A stretch of 38,513 nt of DNA from Oxalobacteraceae bacterium IMCC9480 (GTDB taxonomy: Bacteria > Pseudomonadota > Gammaproteobacteria > Burkholderiales > Burkholderiaceae_D), in the NCBI GenBank assembly GCA_000195205.2, contig AEPR01000029.1, forward strand, positions 1 to 38,513, in the 5' to 3' direction. Shown here in pieces: positions 23,713 to 32,312 of the stretch. The translations under genes and the position numbers were made by a program. The notes beneath the pieces are model-generated. The model ran no database searches and had not been told where the DNA came from. It saw nothing but the letters and a program-made list of their open reading frames with translations. Every line of letters starts with the position of its first letter. Within the stretch, counting starts at the first letter, position 1.

Positions 23713-24861
23713 TCAAGCGAAGGTGTCGACCATGCCATTACCGCTGGAGGTGATCCGGCGCGCGCTCACGGGTGTGCTGCCGGATGCGCCCGCTGGCGTG
23801 TTGCGGCGCGCGCCGTTATCGCCCTGGCCAGAACCGCTGTGCGGATTCGGACTGCCGGAACTGACATTGGCCTGACCCAGCGAAATGCCGGCATCACCGA
23901 GCATCTCGCGCAATTTCGGCATTGCTGCTTCGAGCGCCTGGCGCACTTCGGGCTGGGCGGCAAAGAAGCTGGCATCGGCCTGGCCATTGCTGACATTGAG
24001 CACGACCTGCAGCGGACCGAGGTCGGGCGGATTCAGGGTCAGCGTGGCGGATTGTTCGGCACCGGCCACCATCCACACCATGCGCTGGCCCAGGGCCTGG
24101 TCCCAGGCGCTGTTGTTGACTTGCGGCGCCAGGCTGTTACCGGGATGGACGCCGGCGGGGGCGGCCATGGTCAATGCGGTTTGCTGCATCGGTTGCAATG
24201 CACTGCCGGCGACCGGTTGCTCGACGAGTCGCGCCAGAGTCACGTCCTTGTCGGGCGTGGCCGTGGCGGCCGATTGCAATGCATTGGCAAATTCGCCGGC
24301 GCCCTTGGCGGCGAGTTCTTTGACCACGGCATCGGTCGGTCCGCGCTCAGGACCGGCGCGCAGGTCCGGACGTGTTCCGCCGGCTGGTGCCGTCGGATCG
24401 GGTTCGGCTTTGGCTGTCGTGGCCGCTGTTGCAGCGGGCGTTTGTGCGGCAGTGACACCGGCATTGGCGACCAGCGCCATGATTGCTGCCGACGCACTGA
24501 GCGCCGCATCGGTGCTGGTGACGGGCAGAGCGGTTACGCTGGTGTCCGGTTTGTCCTTGGATTCGTCAGCCTTTTTTTCGGCGACCGGAGCGGGTTCGGA
24601 TGCGGGCTTGTCTGCGGTTGCGGTAGCCGGCACCGGTGCGCTGTCATCGGTTTTTTTTGCTGCTTCAGGGGCTTTGGCAGCGACCGGTTTAGGCGCATCG
24701 ACTGGTTTGCCTGCCGGTTTCGGAGCGGCGCGGTCATTCATCTGGCGCGTCAGCATGTGCGTGAACTGTTGGTCCGGTGCCTTGCTTTCCGGTGCACGCG
24801 GCTTGGCCGCAGCGGTGCTGCCGGACGGAGCCAGGGTATTGACGATCGAGTTGTTTTGCAT
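23713..24861 (-). CDS. fliK: FliK, hook-length control protein
   Basis: 382 residues. The N-terminal two-thirds are Ala/Pro/Lys-rich and low in complexity, as in the ruler part of FliK. The C-terminal Flg_hook domain is NNSAWDQALGQRMVWMVAGAEQSATLTLNPPDLGPLQVVLNVSNGQADASFFAAQPEVRQALEAAMPKLREMLGDAGISLGQANVS (about residues 250-335), which switches FlhB specificity from hook to filament export. The Ser/Gly/Asn-rich tail is variable. It starts 18 nt after fliJ and ends the fliFGHIJK unit. Confidence 0.93.
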   Translation of the reverse strand: MQNNSIVNTLAPSGSTAAAKPRAPESKAPDQQFTHMLTRQMNDRAAPKPAGKPVDAPKPVAAKAPEAAKKTDDSAPVPATATADKPASEPAPVAEKKADESKDKPDTSVTALPVTSTDAALSASAAIMALVANAGVTAAQTPAATAATTAKAEPDPTAPAGGTRPDLRAGPERGPTDAVVKELAAKGAGEFANALQSAATATPDKDVTLARLVEQPVAGSALQPMQQTALTMAAPAGVHPGNSLAPQVNNSAWDQALGQRMVWMVAGAEQSATLTLNPPDLGPLQVVLNVSNGQADASFFAAQPEVRQALEAAMPKLREMLGDAGISLGQANVSSGSPNPHSGSGQGDNGARRNTPAGASGSTPVSARRITSSGNGMVDTFA

Positions 24862-24879
24862 GATGGCTACCCGGAGTAT

Positions 24880-25320
24880 TTATCGTTTGTAGAGGAGGGC
24901 GCGCGCGGCATGTTCATCCATCGCCTTCTGGTCGCGCTTGGCTTCTTTTTGTTGTGCCACCTTGAGCGCGCGGCTGGCCAGCGTGCCATACGACATGCGC
25001 TTGCGTTCGCTCGACTGCCATGCTGTCCGGGCTTCTTCGATGCGGCGTTTGGCATCGAGCAGCACCAGTTGCTGGCTGGCGATGGCGCCGTCGAGCTTGT
25101 CGATGAAGAGTTGGAAATTGCGATAGCCGGACGGACTCAGCCCGACCGACAGACTGTGCTGGAAACGGTCGGCGTAATCATCGCGGTATTGCACCAGCAG
25201 GGCCATCTTCTGTTCGACTTCTTCGCAGGCGCGGATGGTCAGGCCAAGACGCTTGGCCGCCTCGTCAGTGTCCTTGACGGCGAGTTCGATGAGGGTGTCG
25301 ATTGCAGAGGGAGTAGCCAT
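24880..25320 (-). CDS. fliJ: FliJ, export ATPase stalk protein
   Basis: 146 residues, almost entirely two long amphipathic helices (TLIELAVKDTDEAAKRLGLTIRACEEVEQKMALLVQYRDDYADRFQHSLSVGLSPSGYRNFQLFIDKLDGAIASQQLVLLDAKRRIEEARTAWQSSERKRMSYGTLASRALKVAQQKEAKRDQKAMDEHA). This is the antiparallel coiled coil of FliJ, which fits in the FliI hexamer like the gamma subunit in F1-ATPase and moves escaped chaperones. It lies 29 nt after fliI. Confidence 0.93.
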   Translation of the reverse strand: MATPSAIDTLIELAVKDTDEAAKRLGLTIRACEEVEQKMALLVQYRDDYADRFQHSLSVGLSPSGYRNFQLFIDKLDGAIASQQLVLLDAKRRIEEARTAWQSSERKRMSYGTLASRALKVAQQKEAKRDQKAMDEHAARALLYKR

Positions 25321-25349
25321 GATGAATTATCTGCCCGGTATGAAATCGT

Positions 25350-26750
25350 TCATCCACCGAACAGGCTGGAAAGTTGGTCCATGCTTTCGCTTATGGTGGC
25401 CTGCTCGTGGATGCCTTGCTGCAAAAAATCTTCGATGCGGGTGTTGAGCAGAATGGCTTCGTCGAGCACCGGATCGGAACCGGCGCTGTAGGCACCGACG
25501 CTAATGAGATCGCGGTTGCGCTGGTAGCGCGAGTACAGCTGCTTGAGCCGGCGCGTCAGTTTCTGGTGTTCCGGCGTGGTGATGCTGTGCATCGCGCGGC
25601 TGATCGATTGTTCGATGTCGATGGCCGGGTAGTGACCGGCTTCGGCCAGTTGGCGGTTGAGCACGATATGCCCGTCGAGAATCGCGCGGGCGGCGTCGGC
25701 GATCGGATCCTGCTGGTCATCGCCTTCGGTCAGCACGGTATAGAACGCGGTGATCGAGCCGCCACCTTCGCGGCCATTGCCGGCCCGCTCGACGAGTGCC
25801 GGCAATTTGGCGAAGACCGATGGCGGATAGCCTTTGGTGGCTGGTGGTTCGCCGATGGCCAGGGCGATTTCGCGCTGGGCCATCGCATACCGCGTCAGCG
25901 AATCCATGATCATCAGTACGTGCTTGCCCTGGTCACGAAAATGCTCGGCGATCGCCGTCGTGTAGGCCGCGCCTTGCAGCCGCATCAGCGGTGGCGTGTC
26001 GGCAGGAGCAGCCACCACGACCGAGCGTGCCAGACCTTCCGGCCCGAGGATCTGCTCGATGAATTCCTTGACCTCGCGGCCACGTTCGCCAATCAGTCCG
26101 ACGACGATCACATCGGCCGTGGTGTAGCGCGCCATCATGCCGAGCAACACGCTTTTGCCGACGCCGGAACCGGCGAACAGGCCCATGCGCTGGCCGCGTC
26201 CGACGGTCAGCATGCTATTGATCGCGCGCACGCCGACATCCAGCACATCGATGATCGGTGCGCGCGTCAGCGGATTGGCGGCGCGGACATTGAGCGGCGC
26301 AGCGGAGCTGGCGTTGAGCGGGCCTAGCGTATCAAGTGGCCGGCCGGCCCCGTCGAGGACCCGGCCCAGCAATTCGTCGCCGACCGGCAAATGGCGACCC
26401 CGGTCGCTCGGACGGCGGCGCGGGTGATTGACCGAACCGGCGCGCGGCAACGAATGCACGGCCTCGACCGGGAACACGCGGGTGCCGGGGATGACGCCTT
26501 CGACATCGCTTTGCGGCATCAGGAACAGACGGTCATTGTCGAACCCAACCACTTCGGCTTCGATGCGGGAGCCATTGGGGAGCGGCACGGTACAGGCGCT
26601 GCCGACCGCGAGTCGCAAGCCGATGGCTTCCATGACCAGTCCGGCCACGCGAGTGACGCGACCCGAGACCTGCATCGGTTCGACGATCTGCAGCAATTCG
26701 CTGCAATCGCGCAGATAAGCCTGCCAGCGCTGGTTGCGTGCTTGCGGCAT
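25350..26750 (-). CDS. fliI: FliI, flagellum-specific export ATPase
   Basis: 466 residues. Walker A is GSGVGKS (194-200) in the context [25 protein letters not shown]; Walker B lies in [51 protein letters not shown], the FliI/F1-beta signature. The N-terminal beta-barrel and the C-terminal helical domain are complete. FliI forms a hexamer at the export gate with FliH and FliJ and unloads chaperone-substrate complexes. Only 2 nt separate fliH from fliI, so they are translationally coupled. Confidence 0.96.
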   Translation of the reverse strand: MPQARNQRWQAYLRDCSELLQIVEPMQVSGRVTRVAGLVMEAIGLRLAVGSACTVPLPNGSRIEAEVVGFDNDRLFLMPQSDVEGVIPGTRVFPVEAVHSLPRAGSVNHPRRRPSDRGRHLPVGDELLGRVLDGAGRPLDTLGPLNASSAAPLNVRAANPLTRAPIIDVLDVGVRAINSMLTVGRGQRMGLFAGSGVGKSVLLGMMARYTTADVIVVGLIGERGREVKEFIEQILGPEGLARSVVVAAPADTPPLMRLQGAAYTTAIAEHFRDQGKHVLMIMDSLTRYAMAQREIALAIGEPPATKGYPPSVFAKLPALVERAGNGREGGGSITAFYTVLTEGDDQQDPIADAARAILDGHIVLNRQLAEAGHYPAIDIEQSISRAMHSITTPEHQKLTRRLKQLYSRYQRNRDLISVGAYSAGSDPVLDEAILLNTRIEDFLQQGIHEQATISESMDQLSSLFGG

Positions 26751-26752
26751 CG

Positions 26753-27412
26753 CTACTCCTTGAGCCAGCCGGGTGTTTGTCCGAGGGCGTCGGTCAGGCG
26801 CTGCCAGCGAGTTTCGATGCTGGCGTCGATCTGATTGCTGGCGGTGTCGATGCGGCAGCCGCCGCGTTGCATCTGGCTGTCATCCGCGATGCGCCAGCCG
26901 GCCTTGTCGAGCTCGTCATGCATTTCTTCGCGCACCAGTCGGGCATCGTCCGGATGCAGATACAGCAGCGCCGGTTGCTGCACGTTCGGCAAGTAGCGGA
27001 TCGCTTCGGCGACGATCGGCAAGACCAGCTCAGGCTTGATCTCCAGCGCCGTTTTCAGCATGGCCTGGGCCAGGTCGAGCGCCAGGCGCATCACATCGAC
27101 CGAAATCAGCTCGTCGGCAATCGCGGCTTCGCTGCCGAGCGCGACGGCGATCTGGCGCAGGTGGTCGATTTCGGCATGGGCTTCTTCGCGACCGAGACGC
27201 AAACCTTCGGTGCGGCCATCGGTAAGACCGGTTGCATAACCCTTGATTTGTGCGGCTTCACGGATGGCGGCTTGTTCTTCAATCGTGACGCGCGGTATCG
27301 GTGGCGCTGCGGGTGCCTGCGGCTGTGCGCTCGGCCGGTTGTCGCCGAACGAATCCATTTCCCAGCGCTGGTAAGCCGATTGCCGTTCCTTCGGGATGAT
27401 GGCGTCAGACAT
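26753..27412 (-). CDS. fliH: FliH, regulator of the export ATPase
   Basis: 219 residues. The N-terminus contains a Trp pair in a short motif (QRWEMDSFG; conserved Trps bind FliN and FlhA). The middle is a long helix with glycine-rich repeats ([37 protein letters not shown], GxxxG type). The C-terminal domain binds FliI ([55 protein letters not shown]). Its 5' end overlaps the fliG 3' end by 8 nt. Confidence 0.93.
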   Translation of the reverse strand: MSDAIIPKERQSAYQRWEMDSFGDNRPSAQPQAPAAPPIPRVTIEEQAAIREAAQIKGYATGLTDGRTEGLRLGREEAHAEIDHLRQIAVALGSEAAIADELISVDVMRLALDLAQAMLKTALEIKPELVLPIVAEAIRYLPNVQQPALLYLHPDDARLVREEMHDELDKAGWRIADDSQMQRGGCRIDTASNQIDASIETRWQRLTDALGQTPGWLKE

Positions 27413-28400
27413 ACGCGTCGTCGCCTTTCGCGCCTAGCTGGATCTGGCCTTCGTCGGATAGGCGACGTACGACCTGCAGGATTTCTTTTTGCTGGGCTTC
27501 GACTTCGGACAGGCGCACCGGGCCTTTCGATTCGAGGTCTTCGCGCATCATTTCGGCGGCGCGGCTGGACATGTTCTTGAAGATCTTTTCGCGCAGGTCG
27601 ACGTTGGCACCTTTCAGGGCGACGATCAGCGATTCGGACTGGACTTCGCGAAGGATGACCTGGATGCCACGGTCGTCGATGTCCATGATGTTGTCGAAGA
27701 CGAACATCTCGTCCATGATTTTTTGCGCCATGTCGCTGTCGTAGTTTTTCAGGTTGGCGATGACCGATTGTTCGTTTTCGCCGGACAGGAAGTTGAGGAT
27801 TTCAGCCGCAGCGCGGATGCCGCCCATCGGTTTTTTCTTCAGGCTTTCGTTGCCAGTCAGTAGCTTGGTTAGCACTTCATTCAATTCGCGCAGGGCAGCC
27901 GGCTGGACGCCATCGAGCGTGGCGATGCGCAGTACGACGTCATTGCGCAGGCGCTCGGTGAAGTGATCCAGTACTTCGCAGGCGTGATAGCGCTCCAGAT
28001 GGACCAGGATGGTGGCGATGATTTGCGGATGTTCGTTGCGGATCAGTTCGGCGACCGATTGCGAATCCATCCATTTCAGACTTTCGATGCCGCTGGCGTC
28101 GCGTGCACCGAGGATGCGGTTGAGTAGCGACGAAGCCTTGTCGTCGCCGAGTGCCTTGGTCAGGACGGTGCGGATGTATTCATCGGAATCGAGACCCAGG
28201 GCAGAACTTGATTCGGTCTCTTGCCGGAAGCTTTTCAGGACCGTATCGAGTTCTTCATGGCTGATGGCTTTCATGGTCGACATGGCCGCGCCCAGCTTCT
28301 GCACTTCGCGCGGACTGAGAAATTTCATTACTTCGGCAGCTTCGTCTTCACCGAGGGCGAGCATCAGCACCGCCCCTTTATGAACCCCATCGTCACTCAT
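27405..28400 (-). CDS. fliG: FliG, flagellar motor switch protein
   Basis: 331 residues, normal size. The N-domain that binds FliF starts GVHKGAVLMLALGEDEAAEVMKFLSPREVQKLGAAMSTM. The middle EHPQ motif is NEHPQIIATILVHLERYHACEVLDHF, and the C-domain torque helix contains IQVILREVQSESLIVALKGANVDLREKIFKNMSSRAAEMMREDLESKGPVRLSEVEAQQKEIL, with the charged residues that meet the stator. It joins the MS ring to the C ring. It overlaps fliF by 8 nt and fliH by 8 nt. Confidence 0.96.
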   Translation of the reverse strand: MSDDGVHKGAVLMLALGEDEAAEVMKFLSPREVQKLGAAMSTMKAISHEELDTVLKSFRQETESSSALGLDSDEYIRTVLTKALGDDKASSLLNRILGARDASGIESLKWMDSQSVAELIRNEHPQIIATILVHLERYHACEVLDHFTERLRNDVVLRIATLDGVQPAALRELNEVLTKLLTGNESLKKKPMGGIRAAAEILNFLSGENEQSVIANLKNYDSDMAQKIMDEMFVFDNIMDIDDRGIQVILREVQSESLIVALKGANVDLREKIFKNMSSRAAEMMREDLESKGPVRLSEVEAQQKEILQVVRRLSDEGQIQLGAKGDDAYV

Positions 28401-30087
28401 TTCCGCTCACCCAGTTCTTGACTATGTTGGCGACGACCTTGGGGTCGTCCTTGGCCAGTTGTTTTGCCAGATCCAGGTTTTGCTGGTACGCCATGCTGGC
28501 ACTTTCAGCCGGGACCTCGGTCGTGCGTTCGGCTGCATGCATGGCCCGCATCTCCGGCGTTTCAGCTTCATCATCCTCATCGTCAACCACGGCACGGATT
28601 TTTGGCTGTGGTGTATTGAATTTTTTCAGCATCGGCCGCAGCACGCCGAAGAACAGGTAGAGCAAGGCGATACCGCCCAGTAAATATTTACCCAGCTCCT
28701 TGGCCAGCTGAATCATTTCCGGCCGTTTCCAGATCGGCACCTCAGGAAATACTTCCTTGGGCACGCCGGCGAATGCACTGTTGACGACGTTGAGCGTATC
28801 GCCGCGGTCCTTGTTGAATCCCATTGCTTCCTTGACTAGGTCGGTAATCTGCACCCGTTCGGCCTCCGTCAGCGGAGTCGCCGTAACCTTACCAGCCTTG
28901 TCGGTGACTTGCTTGTAATTCACGACCACCGCCACCGATATCCGTTTCACGCCGCCCATCGGTTGCTGGACGTAGCGCACCGTTTTGTCGACTTCGTAAT
29001 TGACGGTCATGTCTTTTTGTGACGGTACGGCAGCAGTCGCGGTCGCTCCCGTACTCACACCTTGACCGGCTGCCGGTGCGGGCGCAGGAGCTGGTGGATT
29101 GATCGGTGCAGTCGCGTTGGCGGCGGGCTGGTTCGATAACGCACCCGGCACGCCACCGGCACCCGGATTGCTGCCCTGGGATTCGCTGCTTTGCTGGCTG
29201 CGCATGGTGGACTGGTTCGGCGGACTGTTTGGCTTGTAGGTTTCGGCCGCTTGCTCGCTGGTCGAGAAATCGATGTCGGCAGTGGCCTCGGCGCGCACAT
29301 TGTTCGGGCCGACGATGGGCGTAATGATCGATTCGATCCGTCGGACGATGTTTTGCTGGACTTCCTGAATGTATTTCAGCTGGGTCGGATCCAGGCCGGT
29401 TGCCTTGGCGGCCTTGCTGGTATCCGAGAGCAGGTTGCCATTCTGGTCGATGACGCTGATGTTGCCCGGGGGGAGGTCCGGCACGCTGCTGGCGACCAGA
29501 TGTACGATGGCGCTGACCTGCTGTTCGCTGAGCGAGCGACCGGGGTTGAGGTTGAGTACCACCGAAGCGGTCGGCTTTTGCTGGTCGCGTACGAAGACCG
29601 ACGCTTTCGGCATCGCCAGATGGACCCGTGCCGATTCAACGGCACCGATCGACTGGACCGAACGCGCCAGTTCGCCCTCCAGTGCGCGCTGGAAATTGAC
29701 CTGCTCCAGGAACTGGGACACGCCGAGTTTCTGGTTTTCCATCAACTCGAAACCGACATTACCGCCTTTGGGCAAGCCCATGGCAGCAATGCGCAGCCGC
29801 GCGTCGTGGACCTGATCGGCAGGAACCAGAATCGCACCGCCGCCTTCGGCAAATTTGTAAGGCACATTCATTTGCTGCAACTGCGTGACGATGGCACCGC
29901 CATCGCGATCCGTAAAATTCGAAAACAGGACGCGGTAGTCGGGTTGCTGGCTCCACATCCAGACCCCGGCCATCACCGCAATCACGATGGCCGCACCGAG
30001 CATCAGCAACAAGTTGCGGCCGCCCTGGGACTCCGCAAAACTGATCAGCGGATTTGGTACGGCGCTACCGTCGGCGGCTACAGCCAT
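28393..30087 (-). CDS. fliF: FliF, MS-ring protein
   Basis: 564 residues. First transmembrane helix at about 26-45 (LLLMLGAAIVIAVMAGVWMW). The ring-building YscJ-type domain follows (YRVLFSNFTDRDGGAIVTQLQQMNVPYKFAEGGGAILVPADQVHDARLRIAAMGLPKGGNVGFELMENQKLGVSQFLEQVNFQRALEGELARSVQSIGAVESARVHLAMPK). A long Pro/Ala/Ser-rich loop comes next, then a second helix near 460-480 and the FliG-binding tail (NLDLAKQLAKDDPKVVANIVKNWVSGNE). GGGGAG precedes ATG 30087 by 7 nt. It is the first gene of fliFGHIJK and divergent from fliE. Confidence 0.96.
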   Translation of the reverse strand: MAVAADGSAVPNPLISFAESQGGRNLLLMLGAAIVIAVMAGVWMWSQQPDYRVLFSNFTDRDGGAIVTQLQQMNVPYKFAEGGGAILVPADQVHDARLRIAAMGLPKGGNVGFELMENQKLGVSQFLEQVNFQRALEGELARSVQSIGAVESARVHLAMPKASVFVRDQQKPTASVVLNLNPGRSLSEQQVSAIVHLVASSVPDLPPGNISVIDQNGNLLSDTSKAAKATGLDPTQLKYIQEVQQNIVRRIESIITPIVGPNNVRAEATADIDFSTSEQAAETYKPNSPPNQSTMRSQQSSESQGSNPGAGGVPGALSNQPAANATAPINPPAPAPAPAAGQGVSTGATATAAVPSQKDMTVNYEVDKTVRYVQQPMGGVKRISVAVVVNYKQVTDKAGKVTATPLTEAERVQITDLVKEAMGFNKDRGDTLNVVNSAFAGVPKEVFPEVPIWKRPEMIQLAKELGKYLLGGIALLYLFFGVLRPMLKKFNTPQPKIRAVVDDEDDEAETPEMRAMHAAERTTEVPAESASMAYQQNLDLAKQLAKDDPKVVANIVKNWVSGNE

Positions 30088-30180
30088 GATGAAACTCCCC
30101 GGGTGGTGCGATTGGTGTCAACGTGCTTCATGATTTCCTGGTTGCAATTATTACTTGTGACCCGATTGTCGTCCAGTTGA

Positions 30181-30195
30181 CCTGATTCAATCAGG
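30181..30195. promoter_or_regulatory. 15-bp palindrome between fliF and fliE
   Basis: CCTGATT-C-AATCAGG: perfect 7-bp arms around one central base, in the middle of the 246-nt gap between the divergent fliF and fliE genes (94 nt from fliF, 139 nt from fliE). It is a good size for a dimeric regulator acting on both operons. I cannot assign the protein. Confidence 0.4.
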
Positions 30196-30265
30196 GGAAC
30201 AGAACAGGATTTGCCTGGGTTCTCGTCCTGCTGCATGCGGACACGGATGCTACTGTGAGGTGGTG

Positions 30266-30308
30266 AAAAAACCGCACTATTGACCGGGTTTGCCCGGCAT
30301 AGGCGGTT
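30266..30308 (-). terminator. Intrinsic terminator on the minus strand upstream of fliF
   Basis: A long interrupted stem: AACCGC/GCGGTT, CTAT/ATAG and CCGGG/CCCGG stacked around a 4-nt loop, with small bulges. On the minus strand it is followed by TTTTTT (A30266-A30271 on the plus strand). It would stop minus-strand transcripts coming from across fliE before they reach fliF. On the plus strand the same hairpin lies in the fliE leader, 25 nt before the start codon. Confidence 0.6.
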
Positions 30309-30333
30309 CGACGATGACAGGAAGGGAATACGC

Positions 30334-30678
30334 ATGAAAACGTCAATGATAGATTCCGGCCGGATCGAAGCGATGATCAGCCAGCTCAAGGCGGCGGCAA
30401 CGCGTCCGCAGGGAGGTGTGCCGGTCGTCGCCGCTGACCCCACAGCCGTGGCAAAAACAGGATTCGCCGATGCGCTGAAGGCCTCGCTGGACGGGGTCAA
30501 TGCCTCGCAGAAAACGGCAGAAGGACTCGGCTCGCGCTTTGCCCTTGGCGATGACAAGGTCAGCTTGTCCGATGTGATGATTTCATCGCAAAAGGCAAAT
30601 ATCGGTTTCCAGGCGACGGTTCAGGTACGCAACAAGCTCGTCTCTGCTTATCAGGACATCATGAACATGCAAATTTGA
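30334..30678 (+). CDS. fliE: FliE, MS ring-rod junction protein
   Basis: 114 residues from ATG 30334; GGAAGGGAA (30320-30328) is just upstream, and an earlier in-frame ATG lacks such support. The protein starts MKTSMIDSGRIEAMISQLKAAATRP. The conserved C-terminus is GFADALKASLDGVNASQKTAEGLGSRFALGDDKVSLSDVMISSQKANIGFQATVQVRNKLVSAYQDIMNMQI. FliE links the MS ring to the rod and is the first exported substrate. It is monocistronic, with its own terminator. Confidence 0.95.
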   Translation: MKTSMIDSGRIEAMISQLKAAATRPQGGVPVVAADPTAVAKTGFADALKASLDGVNASQKTAEGLGSRFALGDDKVSLSDVMISSQKANIGFQATVQVRNKLVSAYQDIMNMQI

Positions 30679-30697
30679 TCAGGGTTATTACGGTTAA

Positions 30698-30808
30698 TTA
30701 ACTGGTTTGCGCGGGTCTTCCGCGCATTTTTTTTGTCTTTTTTTGTGCTTGCTCTTTGGTGATGGTGTCGTAGTTTTCAAACAGGCCAGGTTGTTTCCAG
30801 TCCCACAT
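30698..30808 (-). CDS. Possible small protein with AT-hook-like end
   Basis: A 36-residue frame, MWDWKQPGLFENYDTITKEQ followed by AQKKTKKMRGRPAQTS, starts at ATG 30808 with a good AGGA site 6 nt upstream (TCCT at 30815-30818). The C-terminal KKTKKMRGRP has the RGRP core of an AT-hook DNA-binding motif. The frame shares its 3' half with the fliE terminator on the other strand, so chance coding by the hairpin and A-rich run is possible. I know no family. It faces the 3' end of fliE and is divergent from the porin. Confidence 0.3.
   Translation of the reverse strand: MWDWKQPGLFENYDTITKEQAQKKTKKMRGRPAQTS
30708..30734 (+). terminator. Intrinsic terminator of fliE
   Basis: TGCGCGG/CCGCGCA (30708-30714, 30720-30726) is a perfect 7-bp stem with a 5-nt loop, followed by eight T residues. 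It begins 29 nt after the fliE stop. Confidence 0.88.
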
Positions 30809-31138
30809 CTTTCTTCCTCATAGATCGGATTCTTATTTTCCAGCGGCTTTATTGTGTCTTTTTAACGACGATTTATCGATGTTTCAATGACACAAATAAG
30901 ATAAATAATTGACGTTGCTAAATTGATCAGACAACAATGCGATCAAGTCCTGGGTAGCGATTTATGTTTTTGAACAGTAGCTGTGCTTGTTTCGCTTACC
31001 TGAAGTCGGACTTTTCATTTCATTTTTCAGGCCATGAGCGGCTGAATCAAGAGAGTCCTTAGTGTCAGGTCAGCGGCAAAGGGGTGATGTTGGTTCGCTG
31101 TTTTACTTCTTTCTGTTTATTTCTTTAAGGAAATCTCA
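30809..31138 (+). other. AT-rich leader of the porin gene
   Basis: About 330 nt with no gene on the plus strand and a base composition clearly richer in A+T than the flagellar block. TTGACG at 30909-30914 is a good -35 hexamer but has no convincing -10 at 16-18 nt. AAGGAA shortly before 31139 is the porin ribosome site. A long regulated leader, as porin genes often have, is plausible. Confidence 0.35.
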
Positions 31139-32209
31139 ATGAAAAAATCATCATTGCTATTGATGCTGTTGGGAACTGCCGCTGGTTCTGCTGTGGCACA
31201 AACAAATGTCACCATTTATGGCATCGCTGATGTTGGCATGGTCGCTGAGCGTGGTGGCTCTGCTGGCTCTGTCACCAAATTAACCAGTGGTGTCGCCTCG
31301 GGATCCCGACTCGGCTTTCGCGGTACCGAGGACCTGGGCGGTGGTCTCGCTGCTAATTTCGTGCTTGAAACTGGCATCGCGATGGACACCGGCGGATTCA
31401 ACCAATCCAATACCGCTTTCGGCCGTCAAGCTTTTGTTGGCTTGTCCGGCGGGTTTGGTGGCGTCACATTTGGCCGCCAGTACACTCCGCAATATGCGAC
31501 GCTGGTGATGGCAGATCCGTTTGCCACCGGACTGGCAGGCGATGCCGCCAACCTGATGCCAAACACCGGCGATGCCGCCAGCCGGATGAATAATGCAGTC
31601 AAGTACGTCTCACCTAATTTGCAGGGATTTACCGGTGAACTGGCTTACGGATTTGGTGAAGTAGCCGGTGACACGTCAGCATCGCGCCAATATGGCGCTG
31701 CGATTGGTTATGCCAACGGACCGATAGCAGTCCGTCTTGGATATCACAATCGCAATAACGATACGGCGACGGTCAAAAATACCTCCAGCGCAAAAGATAC
31801 CTTGCTGGCGCTGACCTATGATCTGAATGTCGTCAAGTTGAACTTGGGTTACGGGATCGACAAGGGCACCAACAGTTCGCCATTGCGCAATACTGCCAAT
31901 CCTTATGGCAGCCTGGTGGCACCGACGGGATCCACCAACAGTCGCGACCTGTTGCTAGGGGTGACCGTCCCGTTCGGCGCCCACACTGTTCTGGGATCCT
32001 ATATCCGCAAGGATGACAGGACTGGTGCCAACCAGGATGCCAATCAGTGGGCCGTGGGATACCGCTATGCATTCTCCAAACGCACTGACTTGTACGCTGC
32101 CTATGCCCGCATTAAAAATGACAATGGTGCCGGATACACAGTCGGCAGTGCCATCGAGGCCGGTTCGGGTGACAAGGCATTCAACCTGGGTATCCGTCAT
32201 ACCTTCTGA
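31139..32209 (+). CDS. Gram-negative porin, betaproteobacterial type
   Basis: 356 residues. Signal peptide MKKSSLLLMLLGTAAGSAVAQ, then the typical first strand TNVTIYGIADVGMVAERGG. Alternating beta strands include SRLGFRGTEDLGGGLAANFVLETGIAMDTGG, AFGRQAFVGLSGGFGGVTFGRQYTPQYATL and KYVSPNLQGFTGELAYGFGE. The chain ends in Phe (FNLGIRHTF), the outer-membrane insertion signal for the BAM complex. It is a trimeric general-diffusion porin of the OmpC/porin_4 group; selectivity cannot be told. A strong terminator follows. Confidence 0.92.
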   Translation: MKKSSLLLMLLGTAAGSAVAQTNVTIYGIADVGMVAERGGSAGSVTKLTSGVASGSRLGFRGTEDLGGGLAANFVLETGIAMDTGGFNQSNTAFGRQAFVGLSGGFGGVTFGRQYTPQYATLVMADPFATGLAGDAANLMPNTGDAASRMNNAVKYVSPNLQGFTGELAYGFGEVAGDTSASRQYGAAIGYANGPIAVRLGYHNRNNDTATVKNTSSAKDTLLALTYDLNVVKLNLGYGIDKGTNSSPLRNTANPYGSLVAPTGSTNSRDLLLGVTVPFGAHTVLGSYIRKDDRTGANQDANQWAVGYRYAFSKRTDLYAAYARIKNDNGAGYTVGSAIEAGSGDKAFNLGIRHTF

Positions 32210-32238
32210 TCTTGCGTAACAAGTAATGAAGACGACTT

Positions 32239-32277
32239 CAGCAGCCGTTCAGCCTGGTGCTGAACGGCTGCTGTTTT
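32239..32277 (+). terminator. Intrinsic terminator of the porin gene
   Basis: CAGCAGCCGTTCAG/CTGAACGGCTGCTG is a perfect 14-bp stem (32239-32252, 32260-32273) with a 7-nt loop and TTTT. It lies 29 nt after the porin stop and 36 nt before the end of the convergent imuB. Confidence 0.88.
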
Positions 32278-32312
32278 GTGGCGATGTTCCCCCTGTGGCA
32301 TGTCGCCGGTCG

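Noticed and set aside
23839-25491. 550-residue plus-strand open frame
   Set aside because: It lies wholly antisense to fliK, fliJ and part of fliI. Composition is Arg/Gly/Cys-rich and no domain is visible; typical of the complement of GC-rich genes.
29191-30180. 329-residue plus-strand open frame
   Set aside because: Antisense to fliF; low-quality composition and no domain.
30205-30230. Sigma-54-like GG-N10-GC upstream of fliE
   Set aside because: Only the GG and GC dinucleotides match; the surrounding bases do not fit TGGCACG or TTGCA.
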